From CAYZMH01 sp964479445 (GTDB taxonomy: Bacteria; Bacteroidota; Bacteroidia; Bacteroidales; GCA-2748055), in assembly GCA_964479445.1 (NCBI GenBank), contig CAYZMH010000021.1:1-37965 (forward strand): a stretch of 37,965 bases of DNA. Reading direction: 5' to 3'. Made by a program: the position numbers and the translations under genes. Shown here one piece after another: positions 9,063-16,576 of this stretch. The notes under the pieces were generated by a model. That model was not told where the DNA came from. It made no database searches and was given only the letters and a program-made list of their open reading frames with translations. The stretch's first letter is position 1; each line of letters opens with the position of its first letter.

Positions 9063-9761
9063 TCAGATCACCAACCCTTCATCGGCAAAGCTGAAGTATT
9101 TATGATCGGCAATAATGATATGGTCTAACAGGTTAATGTCCATCAATTCAGCTGCATCGCGGATTTTTTTGGTGATACCGATATCTGCTTCGCTTGGCTT
9201 AATGTTTCCGGAAGGATGATTGTGGCTGATGATCAAAGCAGTGGCTTTCTTGTCCAGTGCGTGTTTGAGTATTATGCGGGTATCGATGACCGTTCCGGTA
9301 AGACCTCCCTGGCTGATTTTTACGTTGTTCAGTACTTTGTGGGCACGATTAAGAATGATGATCCAGAACTCTTCATGCTCGAGGGACCCCAGCCTTGGTT
9401 GCATTATTTCAAATGCCGACTGGCTGTTCCGGATAACCGCCTTTTCCCGGGCATAGCAATTATTCTTTCTTGACGCAAGCTCAAAGGCAGCAATAAGAAT
9501 AATCGCCTTTGCTTTACCGATTCCATTGATCTGCTGGAGATCTTCTATGGAAAGTCGTCCCAGCTCGTGTAAATCGTTATCGGTTCTGGTAAGAATCAGT
9601 CGTCCCAGCTCAACTGCATTCATCTCACGTGTTCCGGATCCTAATAAAAGTGCGATTAACTCTGCATTGGAAAGGTGGCCCACCCCCATTTTAATGAGTT
9701 TTTCCCGCGGACGGTCTTCCACCGACCATTTTTTCAGGGCGAGGGGATTGTAATCTGCCAT
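9063..9761 (-). CDS. radC: RadC / JAB (MPN+) domain protein, UPF0758 family
   Basis: A 232-residue member of the RadC family. Despite the name, a role in DNA repair is not established; the C-terminal domain has a JAMM metalloprotease fold. Visible are a helix-hairpin-helix segment (LQQINGIGKAKA, about 70-81) and the JAMM motif SHNHPSGNIKPSEAD, where His-x-His is followed by Ser and Asp at the correct spacing. Upstream on the same strand is rpsT, separated by a strong terminator, so radC is probably transcribed on its own. The start at 9761 gives MADYNPLALKKWSVEDRPRE, the usual family N-terminus. Confidence 0.95.
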   Translation of the reverse strand: MADYNPLALKKWSVEDRPREKLIKMGVGHLSNAELIALLLGSGTREMNAVELGRLILTRTDNDLHELGRLSIEDLQQINGIGKAKAIILIAAFELASRKNNCYAREKAVIRNSQSAFEIMQPRLGSLEHEEFWIIILNRAHKVLNNVKISQGGLTGTVIDTRIILKHALDKKATALIISHNHPSGNIKPSEADIGITKKIRDAAELMDINLLDHIIIADHKYFSFADEGLVI

Positions 9762-9812
9762 AGCTTTTTTACTTGTTTATGTGCTGAAAGGCAGAATATC
9801 GACGAAATAAAA

Positions 9813-9838
9813 AAACCTTCCCGATGAGGGGAAGGTTT
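9813..9838 (-). terminator. Intrinsic terminator after rpsT
   Basis: A 10 bp perfect stem (AAACCTTCCC at 9813-9822 with 9829-9838), a 6-base loop, and on the minus strand a following TTTTTATTTCG tract. It lies 26 bp past the rpsT stop. Confidence 0.9.
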
Positions 9839-9863
9839 GTAAATAAGATAACGGTCCGGCCGA

Positions 9864-10115
9864 TCAGAGGCTGGCCATATGTTTGTCCAGTTGCGACTTG
9901 AGATTCGCAGCCTTGTTTTTATGAATGATATTTTTATTGGCTAATTTGTCGAGCATGGAGACCACTTTGGGATACTGCTCCTTGGCTTCCGTCTTATCGG
10001 TAACGGATTTAAGCTTCTTGACAGCATTACGTGTGGTTCTTGCCTGGTAACGGTTGCGAAGCCGCCGTGAAGCATATTGCCTCATTCTTTTATTTGCCGA
10101 TTGATGATTTGCCAT
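9864..10115 (-). CDS. rpsT: 30S ribosomal protein S20
   Basis: Primary-binding small-subunit ribosomal protein, 83 residues, the usual length. The MANHQSANKRMRQ start, the very basic helix (RRLRNRYQARTTRNAVKKLK) and the C-terminal NIIHKNKAANLKSQL segment are diagnostic. Monocistronic: its own promoter box lies upstream (10161-10168) and a terminator downstream. Confidence 0.98.
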   Translation of the reverse strand: MANHQSANKRMRQYASRRLRNRYQARTTRNAVKKLKSVTDKTEAKEQYPKVVSMLDKLANKNIIHKNKAANLKSQLDKHMASL

Positions 10116-10160
10116 CGCTGTTCTGATTTTCTATTAACGCAATTTCTTTAATTGGGCTTG

Positions 10161-10168
10161 CAAAAATA
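10161..10168 (-). promoter_or_regulatory. Probable rpsT promoter, -7 box
   Basis: Minus-strand TATTTTTG at 10168-10161 fits the Bacteroidota TAnnTTTG -7 consensus exactly. About 19 bp further upstream lies a T-tract (GTTTT) in place of the -33 TTTG. Transcription would start near 10154, leaving a leader of about 38 nt before the rpsT ATG. Confidence 0.6.
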
Positions 10169-10264
10169 CAACTTATTTTCAATAATAAAAACACAGCAGT
10201 CAATAATTTAGTTGATGCGTTTGGCGAATTTCTGAAACATTCCTGTTTCCATACGAAGTGGAGA

Positions 10265-10288
10265 CGGAAAATTACTCGCTGTTTTCCG
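10265..10288. other. Hairpin(s) in the 194 bp gap downstream of the permease gene
   Basis: A 7 bp stem, CGGAAAA (10265-10271) with TTTTCCG (10282-10288), sits just past the permease stop. A second, imperfect stem (GTTTCCA/TGGAGAC) lies just left of it. Neither is followed by a clear U-tract on the minus strand, so a terminator role for the 10310-13695 operon is only possible. Confidence 0.3.
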
Positions 10289-10309
10289 GTGAACGTGGTA
10301 GATTACTGA

Positions 10310-11503
10310 TTAATGTGAAGTCAATTTCCGGGTGCTTAAAAGTATTGCAATGGCATTGACAAGGAAAAGCAACAGTACCAGTCCGGCTGCTGTAATATAG
10401 ATAAGGGGTTCCGGTGAATTGTTTATATCCAGGTTCCACTCGGCTGCCATCCGGGCAAATGTATTGCTTAATAAACCGGTTGAAATAAGAGCCAGTACCG
10501 TTACTCCGGCAAGCAGAGCAAGGAGAATTAGGATATACGGGATACTGATCTCCCGGTAATGAAATCCCATTTTATCCATTTTTCGGATCTTTTCTGCGGA
10601 CCGGCTGATCATCAACTGTAATCCAAGGAAAAAAACAAGGAAAGCAAGCCCGATGATGATCATGGCGATGGTGACCAGGAAACTGATTATAAATTTCAGG
10701 ATGATATTGAGCCGGCTGCTTTTAAGTCGTTCTTTGATGGTTTCGTATCCCTTGTTTTCAATAAACTGCATAATTGCGGGATCGGTTGGATCGTTGGTTA
10801 CCAGGACCACCCGTGAGGGAGCATACTCTTTTTTATATCCGAACTTTTCATTGGCCCATTCCAGGAAATCATGGGGTACCAGTATGGAATTAATACGGTT
10901 ACTGAATCCCACAATTCTTCCCGGATAATCGGGTCTCTCATTCTGTCCCCTCAGGCGAATCTTAAAATTGACCATGCCGATCACCTCTTTCGGGATCTGG
11001 GGCAGGCTCTGACTTTGGGCAAATCCAAAATTATAGAGATTCAGGTATTCACGGGGCATGATGATGGGGATATAATCCTGTCCTTTCTCCCATTTCCAAT
11101 TTTCTGATTTGACATCGATGAATTCATTGGGAATCGCTTCGAAAAACAGGTCGGTGTAGAAATTAGGGAAACGTTCGCTTTGTGTGTATGCGCTTACAGG
11201 AAACAGGTTGGTAATGAATGGAGCAACCTGTTCTGCAAAAGGCTGGTTGGCGATTTCATCAATCTCCTCTTCACTGAAACCGTTTCCCTTGAAGCCCAGG
11301 GTCTGTCCAATGCCTACCTTCTTATTGATCACGATATATTCCGGGTCCAGAAGATCACTGTTTGCCTGGAGTATGCTTTTAATGTTGGTATAGAACTGGA
11401 GTCCGTTAAGCAATAAGACAAAACCGGCCAGCGTTCCAATGAATGCCCACAGCAGGTGAATCCGGCTGGTATCTTTCCATAATATTTTGAAGAGGTATTT
11501 CAC
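10310..11503 (-). CDS. ABC transporter permease, FtsX/MacB type
   Basis: A 397-residue inner-membrane protein with one N-terminal membrane helix (about 17-37), a ~220-residue periplasmic domain, and three C-terminal helices (about 275-300, 325-350, 370-392). This is the FtsX/MacB/LolCE topology, in which the ATPase drives periplasmic conformational work instead of pumping a solute through the membrane. The periplasmic domain has no family signature I recognise. It is the last of three genes; the cognate ATPase ends 20 bp upstream. Only one permease is encoded here, so a homodimer is likely. Confidence 0.8.
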   Translation of the reverse strand: MKYLFKILWKDTSRIHLLWAFIGTLAGFVLLLNGLQFYTNIKSILQANSDLLDPEYIVINKKVGIGQTLGFKGNGFSEEEIDEIANQPFAEQVAPFITNLFPVSAYTQSERFPNFYTDLFFEAIPNEFIDVKSENWKWEKGQDYIPIIMPREYLNLYNFGFAQSQSLPQIPKEVIGMVNFKIRLRGQNERPDYPGRIVGFSNRINSILVPHDFLEWANEKFGYKKEYAPSRVVLVTNDPTDPAIMQFIENKGYETIKERLKSSRLNIILKFIISFLVTIAMIIIGLAFLVFFLGLQLMISRSAEKIRKMDKMGFHYREISIPYILILLALLAGVTVLALISTGLLSNTFARMAAEWNLDINNSPEPLIYITAAGLVLLLFLVNAIAILLSTRKLTSH

Positions 11504-11523
11504 GGATAATGATAGGTTACCTG

Positions 11524-12168
11524 TTAGAGGTTGATTGAATGGTCCAGTTTAAGATCTTCCATATTGTTCAGTGTAGTAAGGATGAAGCCCGCACCCTTTT
11601 TTTTGCATTGTTCGTCAATCAGGTAAAAGGCAGTGTGACTGTTTTTCCTGTCGATATGACTGAAACATTCATCGGCCAGAAGGAACCGGAAAGGCTGGCA
11701 AAGAGCCCGGATGATGGCAACACGTTGTTTCTGACCGAAGGACAGGATCCGGGTTTTCCTGTCCAGGAACGGACCGATTTCCAGTCTATCTGCCATGTTA
11801 TTGATTTCTGCTTCAGTTTTATGATGGGTAATGCTGTTTTTCAGCCTGATGTTTTCCCGTGCCGTGAGGTCACCAAACAGCTCCAATCCCTGGAATATAA
11901 AGGAAATAGCATTTTTCCGGGTCTCCGACCAGTCTCTCGGGGAGAAGGAATCAGCAGGCTGGTTATCGAAAAAAAACTTACCCCGGTAGTCTGTGCGTAG
12001 TCCGTACAGGATGGACAGCAGCGAAGTTTTACCTTTCCCCGAAGGGGCTTCCACCAGGTAGCTTTCGCCCTGTCTGAATAAAAAAGATTCCGCTTCCCAG
12101 ATAACAGAACCGGTGGTGTCCAGCTCGATCATGGGAAGCGGAATAAGCTTTTCCAGTGCAATGTTCAT
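11524..12168 (-). CDS. ABC transporter ATP-binding protein, degenerate H-loop
   Basis: A 214-residue nucleotide-binding subunit. Walker A is APSGKGKTS at 41-49, the Q-loop Gln is about 93 (FIFQG), the signature is LSFGQKQR at 142-149, and Walker B is LLADE with Glu167. The switch His that normally follows the beta-strand after Walker B is absent: the segment reads FILTTLNN (about 195-202), with Leu where His is expected. The D-loop reads SHID. It lies 9 bp after the DUF4836 lipoprotein gene and 20 bp before the permease gene, so the three form one operon. The substrate or periplasmic target is unknown. Confidence 0.88.
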   Translation of the reverse strand: MNIALEKLIPLPMIELDTTGSVIWEAESFLFRQGESYLVEAPSGKGKTSLLSILYGLRTDYRGKFFFDNQPADSFSPRDWSETRKNAISFIFQGLELFGDLTARENIRLKNSITHHKTEAEINNMADRLEIGPFLDRKTRILSFGQKQRVAIIRALCQPFRFLLADECFSHIDRKNSHTAFYLIDEQCKKKGAGFILTTLNNMEDLKLDHSINL

Positions 12169-12177
12169 GAACGGTCC

Positions 12178-13695
12178 CTACTCTGCTTTTTCTGTTAATT
12201 GCATGATGGTATAGAGGCTGTTTTCATCACTCTTTGAAGTGATCAGCGTCATATCACTTTCGTTTTGACGTGCTTCCATTCCCAATGATCTGAATGAGGA
12301 GCTCACTGCCTCAAACATTTCCCGTTGACCGGGATTCTGGCTCATCATCTGTTGCAACTGGGATGGATAGGTAGTCATATCCAGGTTGAGGTACATCGCC
12401 ATTGATCCGCCTGCATACTCTTTAAATTCAGAATCATTCAGGGTTGCTTCCAATCCGCCTTCCGACAGGGCAGCTTTATAGCCTCTTGCATTGGTAATCA
12501 CCCAGATGTTCTGGGTTATACCACTGTATATCTCCATGCCATTGGTATTGATCACAAAGAAGTCGCCCTCTTCCTCGACCGGGACCATTCCTTCAACCGT
12601 CCCCATCAGGTTTTTCTGCAACGTTTCATCTTTCAATCCAAGGCCGATAAATGCTTCTATCGGGATCATTCCACCCTCCCCGGCACCATTTACAGCGATA
12701 ACAAAATCCCCGGTAAAGGCATTCCAGATAGAATCACTGCCCATGCCGGTGATCTGTTCCAGCTGTGGACCTACCCCGCTGACCTGGTCGGGGGCGTAAC
12801 GTGTCATCAATTTCTGTAGTTTTTCAATATCGAACGATCCGGCCACTGCCATCAGCAGATCGTTCCCGGGAGTAATTTCAAGGAGGGCTGGATTCAGTTC
12901 AGGTTTCATAACCATAAATTCTCCCACGGTCTTTTCCATCTCTTCGCTGAAAGAGGATTCAGAATGAACATATACCGCTCCGTCAGAAAACTCACAGAAT
13001 ACTTGTCCGTAATTATTCGCAAGTTCCATGGGGAGTTGCATGTCCATATCTTCCATGGCGTCGGTTGATTTCATGAGCTCCTGCAACTCGTCAGATGAAA
13101 CCCAGAAATTCAGATCTTTCATCTTGCCTGTGAACTCTTTGAAATTGACAAGACTGGTAATTGCATTTTCTTTGGAAAGATTGAAAAGAGTTGAGGTTTC
13201 CTCTGCCCACTCCTCCTTACTCATACTCATATCGGGGGATCCAAGCAGAAGGGTTTTTTCATTGTCCCAGGCAATGCTTAATTCCTTATCGACAACTGTC
13301 TGACTGAAGCCATTGGAGGTAGTGATTTCCAGTTCATCTTCTTCATCCAGGGTTTTGAGCATGGTCTCAAAATCATTGCTGTTAGAAAGACCTGCCACGA
13401 AGCCAATCACCGGGTTTTCGTTTTTCATGTAAACAAAGCCAAACGCGTATTCATTGAGCATGATCCCTGATTTTTTCGGATTTTCAATGATGCTGCGCAT
13501 GAATTCGTCATCCACATCCTCTTTCAACTGCTCCAGGGAACTGATCTGTCCCTTGTCAAAAATCTGCCGGGGATGCATAGACATAACGATAACCGATTGG
13601 TCGGGAATAGAATTAACAAAATCCGGTGCTTTCTTTGAACAGGATGTGACCAGGATACCTGCCGTAAGTGCGATTAATAGAGGGAGCTTTTTCAT
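12178..13695 (-). CDS. DUF4836-like lipoprotein
   Basis: Exported lipoprotein of about 505 residues with an N-terminal lipobox ending at Cys19 (ILVTSC), so it is anchored in the cell envelope. The ATG at 13695 is preferred to GTG 13728 or ATG 13722: it gives a compact lipoprotein signal (MKKLPLLIALTAG), and a possible -7 box (TATCTTAG, 13735-13728) would put transcription start near 13721. The sequence after the signal (SIPDQSVIVMSM) and the overall pattern of two long alpha/beta repeats resemble the DUF4836 family, whose function is unknown to me. It heads the operon with the ABC ATPase and FtsX-type permease, so it may be their periplasmic or outer-membrane partner. Confidence 0.75.
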   Translation of the reverse strand: MKKLPLLIALTAGILVTSCSKKAPDFVNSIPDQSVIVMSMHPRQIFDKGQISSLEQLKEDVDDEFMRSIIENPKKSGIMLNEYAFGFVYMKNENPVIGFVAGLSNSNDFETMLKTLDEEDELEITTSNGFSQTVVDKELSIAWDNEKTLLLGSPDMSMSKEEWAEETSTLFNLSKENAITSLVNFKEFTGKMKDLNFWVSSDELQELMKSTDAMEDMDMQLPMELANNYGQVFCEFSDGAVYVHSESSFSEEMEKTVGEFMVMKPELNPALLEITPGNDLLMAVAGSFDIEKLQKLMTRYAPDQVSGVGPQLEQITGMGSDSIWNAFTGDFVIAVNGAGEGGMIPIEAFIGLGLKDETLQKNLMGTVEGMVPVEEEGDFFVINTNGMEIYSGITQNIWVITNARGYKAALSEGGLEATLNDSEFKEYAGGSMAMYLNLDMTTYPSQLQQMMSQNPGQREMFEAVSSSFRSLGMEARQNESDMTLITSKSDENSLYTIMQLTEKAE

Positions 13696-13780
13696 AAGCA
13701 AGGTTTTAGGTTTGGTATTCATGTTCACTAAGATAGATAATTATTTGTGAACTGAATATTAGTTGAGTATTAAATAATTG

Positions 13781-13814
13781 AAAAGGCAGGAGATCGCTTG
13801 AAGTCCTGCCTTTT
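13781..13814 (-). terminator. Intrinsic terminator after the small outer-membrane protein gene
   Basis: An 11 bp perfect stem (AAAAGGCAGGA at 13781-13791 with 13804-13814) with a 12-base loop. On the minus strand the right arm ends in CCTTTTCAATTATTT. It separates the 13855-14298 gene from the downstream lipoprotein/ABC operon. Confidence 0.85.
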
Positions 13815-13854
13815 CAACCATTATTGGCCTATTCCGTAGATTTATTAATCCGGG

Positions 13855-14298
13855 CTAAAAGTAATATCGGACACCCAGTCCGGAATTCATATTAAACGCT
13901 GTGGCCGGAAGAAGGTCGAGAATGGGTGCGACCTCCAGGAAAAGCTCGATGGGCACATCTTCAAAATGATAGGCCATTCCGAAGGGTACACGGACCCCAA
14001 TTCCGGGATCATTGGATATAAGGACCCGTCCTCCTATCCCAAAATAGAGCGGCAGTTCTCCTTCATCCACATCTATGGCATAAGAGTGAAGCAGGATATC
14101 CGCATGTACATGAATAGAAGCTTCTCCGGCCAGTGACCAGGCAGCCGCGGCATCAATGGCCGTATTATCACCGGTCCACATTTTGGCACTCAGTCCCGTG
14201 GGCTCTCCGAGGATCACCCCTACACCGAGTCCGCGATCCTGACTGAATACCGATAATGAAAGTGTTGCGATAAAGATTGCGATTAGTAGTTGTTTCAT
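13855..14298 (-). CDS. Small predicted outer-membrane beta-barrel protein
   Basis: A 147-residue exported protein with signal peptide MKQLLIAIFIATLSLSVFSQ. Short alternating beta strands follow, and it ends in an aromatic residue (GLGVRYYF), as barrel proteins recognised by the BAM machinery do. The GVGVILGEPTGLSAKMW segment is typical of small Bacteroidota barrel proteins of unknown role. It is monocistronic: a TAATTTTG -7 box sits 52 bp upstream and a terminator downstream. Confidence 0.7.
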   Translation of the reverse strand: MKQLLIAIFIATLSLSVFSQDRGLGVGVILGEPTGLSAKMWTGDNTAIDAAAAWSLAGEASIHVHADILLHSYAIDVDEGELPLYFGIGGRVLISNDPGIGVRVPFGMAYHFEDVPIELFLEVAPILDLLPATAFNMNSGLGVRYYF

Positions 14299-14349
14299 TT
14301 TGATCCAGGTTATTGATTTGATAAAAGAAAAATTAATAACGATTTACAC

Positions 14350-14357
14350 CAAAATTA
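14350..14357 (-). promoter_or_regulatory. Probable -7 box for the small outer-membrane protein gene
   Basis: Minus-strand TAATTTTG (14357-14350) is an exact TAnnTTTG match, giving a leader of about 45 nt. No -33 TTTG was found at 19-21 bp upstream, so only the -7 box supports it. Confidence 0.45.
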
Positions 14358-14542
14358 CAGATATCTCATGAATATCTTTGTTCTAAAGAACATCCTTTTA
14401 AGGATAATGTTCTTTGAATTCTGCAATGTTAAAACGAGGGATTGGTTAATAAGAATAGAAACAACTTGGCATGAATATTGTGTAAATAATTGGATATCAG
14501 GAAATATAAAGAGAGGATCCCGACTATTTTATCAACTTTTTA

Positions 14543-14550
14543 TACATTTG
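14543..14550 (+). promoter_or_regulatory. Probable -7 box for the AraC-type regulator gene
   Basis: TACATTTG is an exact TAnnTTTG match. Transcription would start near 14557, which argues that the coding region begins at 14569 or 14596 and not at the upstream in-frame ATG at 14368. No clear -33 element is seen. Confidence 0.45.
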
Positions 14551-14568
14551 TTCAATGATAATTTTTCC

Positions 14569-15162
14569 ATGCCGGAGAAGAGTGACACATATACAATGCG
14601 GGTGATTTATATCCGTAACATGGTTAGCAAATGTTGTATAACCCTGATCAGGGAGAAATTACAAGAAATCAGGGTGCATGTTCATGACCTGTCACTTGGC
14701 AAAGCCACCATCTCCTATGATGAATTACACATCTCATTTTCTGACATAGAGTATCTGCTGGAAAGGTATGGATTCACCCTGGTGGAAAAGCGGGAAGAAC
14801 GATTGGTCAATGCTGTAAAGACCGCCGTTGTGGAGCTGATCCATCAAATGAATAATGTTAATTCAATTGTAAGAAAATCGGAATACCTGGTTGAGAAGTT
14901 GGGATACAGTTACCCATATCTTTCAAAGATCTTCTCGGAACATGAACATATTACGCTGGAACGTTATATAATCCTGCACAAAATCGAGCGCATCAAACAC
15001 TTAATAGATCAGGATGAGCATTCCCTGACAGAGATCGCCTACATGATGGATTATTCGAGCGTACAGTACCTTTCCAACCAGTTCAAGAGTATTACCGGTA
15101 TGACGGTCTCCCGCTACCGGCAGAGTGATGGCACACTGAAAACTCCCCTGGAAGAACTCTGA
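14569..15162 (+). CDS. AraC-family helix-turn-helix regulator (short Bacteroidota type)
   Basis: DNA-binding regulator of about 197 residues. The open frame extends up to 14368, but those 67 codons are AT-rich, look non-coding and contain a promoter box. Members of this family typically begin with a segment like MRVIYIRNMVSKCC, here at 14596, so 14569 or 14596 is the likely start. The C-terminal ~100 residues form two helix-turn-helix units. The first is around SEYLVEKLGYSYPYLSKIFS; the second is LTEIAYMMDYSSVQYLSNQFK, followed by ITGMTVSRYRQ, the AraC consensus. There is no sugar-binding cupin domain. It sits 110 bp upstream of a seven-gene operon on the same strand and is the obvious candidate to control it. 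Confidence 0.82.
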   Translation: MPEKSDTYTMRVIYIRNMVSKCCITLIREKLQEIRVHVHDLSLGKATISYDELHISFSDIEYLLERYGFTLVEKREERLVNAVKTAVVELIHQMNNVNSIVRKSEYLVEKLGYSYPYLSKIFSEHEHITLERYIILHKIERIKHLIDQDEHSLTEIAYMMDYSSVQYLSNQFKSITGMTVSRYRQSDGTLKTPLEEL

Positions 15163-15213
15163 TGTATGAGACGACTCGCCAGTCTGTATAAAATTTTACA
15201 CAATAAACCCTGA

Positions 15214-15251
15214 AAAGTGTAACATTTCTTTCACAGGAAAGTGAGACATTT
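15214..15251 (+). promoter_or_regulatory. Direct repeat upstream of the seven-gene operon, possible operator
   Basis: AAAGTGTAACATTT (15214-15227) and AAAGTGAGACATTT (15238-15251) agree at 12 of 14 positions and are offset by 24 bp, a little over two helical turns, in the same orientation. AraC-type proteins often bind such paired direct repeats. The second copy ends 21 bp before the first ATG of the operon. The only gene between the AraC regulator and the repeats is the regulator itself. Confidence 0.45.
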
Positions 15252-15272
15252 ACAAAATCATAGGTAAATCAT

Positions 15273-15527
15273 ATGAGACTGAAAGAAAATATCGCAATTA
15301 GTGAATCGGGCTTTCTTTTTAATCCCAATACAGGCGAATCTTATTCTTTAAATCCCACCGGCAGAGAGATCCTGAGGATGATTTCCGAAGGAAAAGAGCG
15401 GGACGAAATTTTCCGGATCATTCAAGACGCTTATTCGGTGAGTGCTCAATCGCTTCATCGTTACCTGGATGATTTTCTGGTGTTGCTTCAACGATTTGAA
15501 CTGATAGAACTGGATGAGCATGAATAA
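15273..15527 (+). CDS. PqqD-like winged-helix protein (possible peptide-recognition element)
   Basis: An 84-residue protein with the PqqD fold pattern: short beta strands (ISESGFLFNPNTGESYSLN), then NPTGREILRMISEG, the family's N-x-T-G/A helix start, and a helical C-terminal half ending in LLQRFELIEL. PqqD-type domains bind leader peptides and present them to modifying enzymes; others act in unrelated systems. It overlaps the ATP-grasp start by 8-14 bp, so the two are probably co-translated and may act as a pair. No candidate precursor peptide was seen next to it. Function is inferred from fold and context only. Confidence 0.8.
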   Translation: MRLKENIAISESGFLFNPNTGESYSLNPTGREILRMISEGKERDEIFRIIQDAYSVSAQSLHRYLDDFLVLLQRFELIELDEHE

Positions 15528-16566
15528 ACCAAAGATTCGTATTGCAATAACGGGCCTGAATAATACCGACAATCCGGGGCCCGGTATCCCGGTAATAAGG
15601 GGGATCAAAGCCTCTGAAAAATTCGATGCCCGGATTATCGGACTCTCTTATGAAAACCTTGAACCAGGGATCTATATGCCGGATCTGGTGGATAAGTCAT
15701 ACCTTATTCCCTATCCATCGGCAGGAATGGAGCCCTATATGCAGAGGATTCTGGAGATCCACCAGGAAGATCCCATTGACCTTGTGATACCCAACCTGGA
15801 TGCGGAGCTGTACACATTTATGAAAGCTTCAAAGATCCTTGCCCAACAGAAGATACGCACATTTTTACCTTCCCTTGAGCAATTTGAAGAGCGGCATAAA
15901 GTGAACCTGGAGGTCTATGGCAACAAATACGGGATAGATGTTCCCCGAAGTACTGTTTTAACGACAGTAACAGATATTTCTAAGATTGAAGATGATTTTG
16001 AATACCCGGTTCTGGTGAAAGGGAAATTTTATGATGCTTATATTGCCTACAACCCCGAACAGGTTATGAATCATTATAATAAAATAAGTGCCAAATGGGG
16101 ACTGCCGGTCATTATCCAGGAGTTTATTAAAGGTACGGAGGTAAATGTAATTGCACTGGGAGATGGAAGTGGTCAGACGATTGCGGCGGTACCCATGCGA
16201 AAGCAGTATATAACCGATAAGGGAAAAGCCTGGGGAGGAGTTGCCATCAGCGATAAAAATTTGCTGGATATTACCCATAGCTTATTTTCAAAGTCCAGGT
16301 GGAAAGGAGGCATGGAACTGGAGATGATCAAAACCAATGAAGGCAAGTATTACCTGATAGAGATCAATCCGCGCATACCTGCCTGGGTTTATTTAGCCGT
16401 AGGTGCAGGACAGAACATTCCTGAAGCATTGGTGCAGATGGCTATGGGGGAGAAGGTAGAGCCTATGACTTCCTATGAAGTGGGGACCATGTTTATTCGA
16501 TACTCTTATGACCTGATCGGAAGCATCCGTGATTTCGAACAAATCTCAATTAAAGGAGAACTCTAA
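15514..16566 (+). CDS. ATP-grasp ligase
   Basis: A 350-residue ATP-grasp enzyme, forming an amide or related bond through an acyl-phosphate. The N-terminal Rossmann-like part (IRIAITGLNNTDNPGPG) resembles carbamoyl-phosphate-synthase-like ATP-grasp proteins. The ATP-binding Lys lies in PVLVKGKF (about 168-175), the hinge Glu in IIQEFIKGTEVN, and the metal ligands are Glu283 and Asn285 in IEINPR. So the catalytic set looks intact. Two in-frame ATGs (15514, 15520) both overlap the pqqD-like stop. Its substrate is unknown; it is followed by a T9SS cargo and a PLP decarboxylase-like enzyme. Confidence 0.87.
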   Translation: MSMNKPKIRIAITGLNNTDNPGPGIPVIRGIKASEKFDARIIGLSYENLEPGIYMPDLVDKSYLIPYPSAGMEPYMQRILEIHQEDPIDLVIPNLDAELYTFMKASKILAQQKIRTFLPSLEQFEERHKVNLEVYGNKYGIDVPRSTVLTTVTDISKIEDDFEYPVLVKGKFYDAYIAYNPEQVMNHYNKISAKWGLPVIIQEFIKGTEVNVIALGDGSGQTIAAVPMRKQYITDKGKAWGGVAISDKNLLDITHSLFSKSRWKGGMELEMIKTNEGKYYLIEINPRIPAWVYLAVGAGQNIPEALVQMAMGEKVEPMTSYEVGTMFIRYSYDLIGSIRDFEQISIKGEL

Positions 16567-16576
16567 TGGAATAATT

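Noticed and set aside
14368..14568. N-terminal extension of the AraC-type regulator
   Set aside because: AT-rich, no similarity to the family, and contains a -7 promoter box at 14543; the regulator probably starts at 14569 or 14596.
15218..15235. CRP/FNR-like dyad TGTAA...TTCACA
   Set aside because: Half-site spacing is 18 bp overall, not the 16 bp of the CRP consensus; the direct repeat covers the same bases better.
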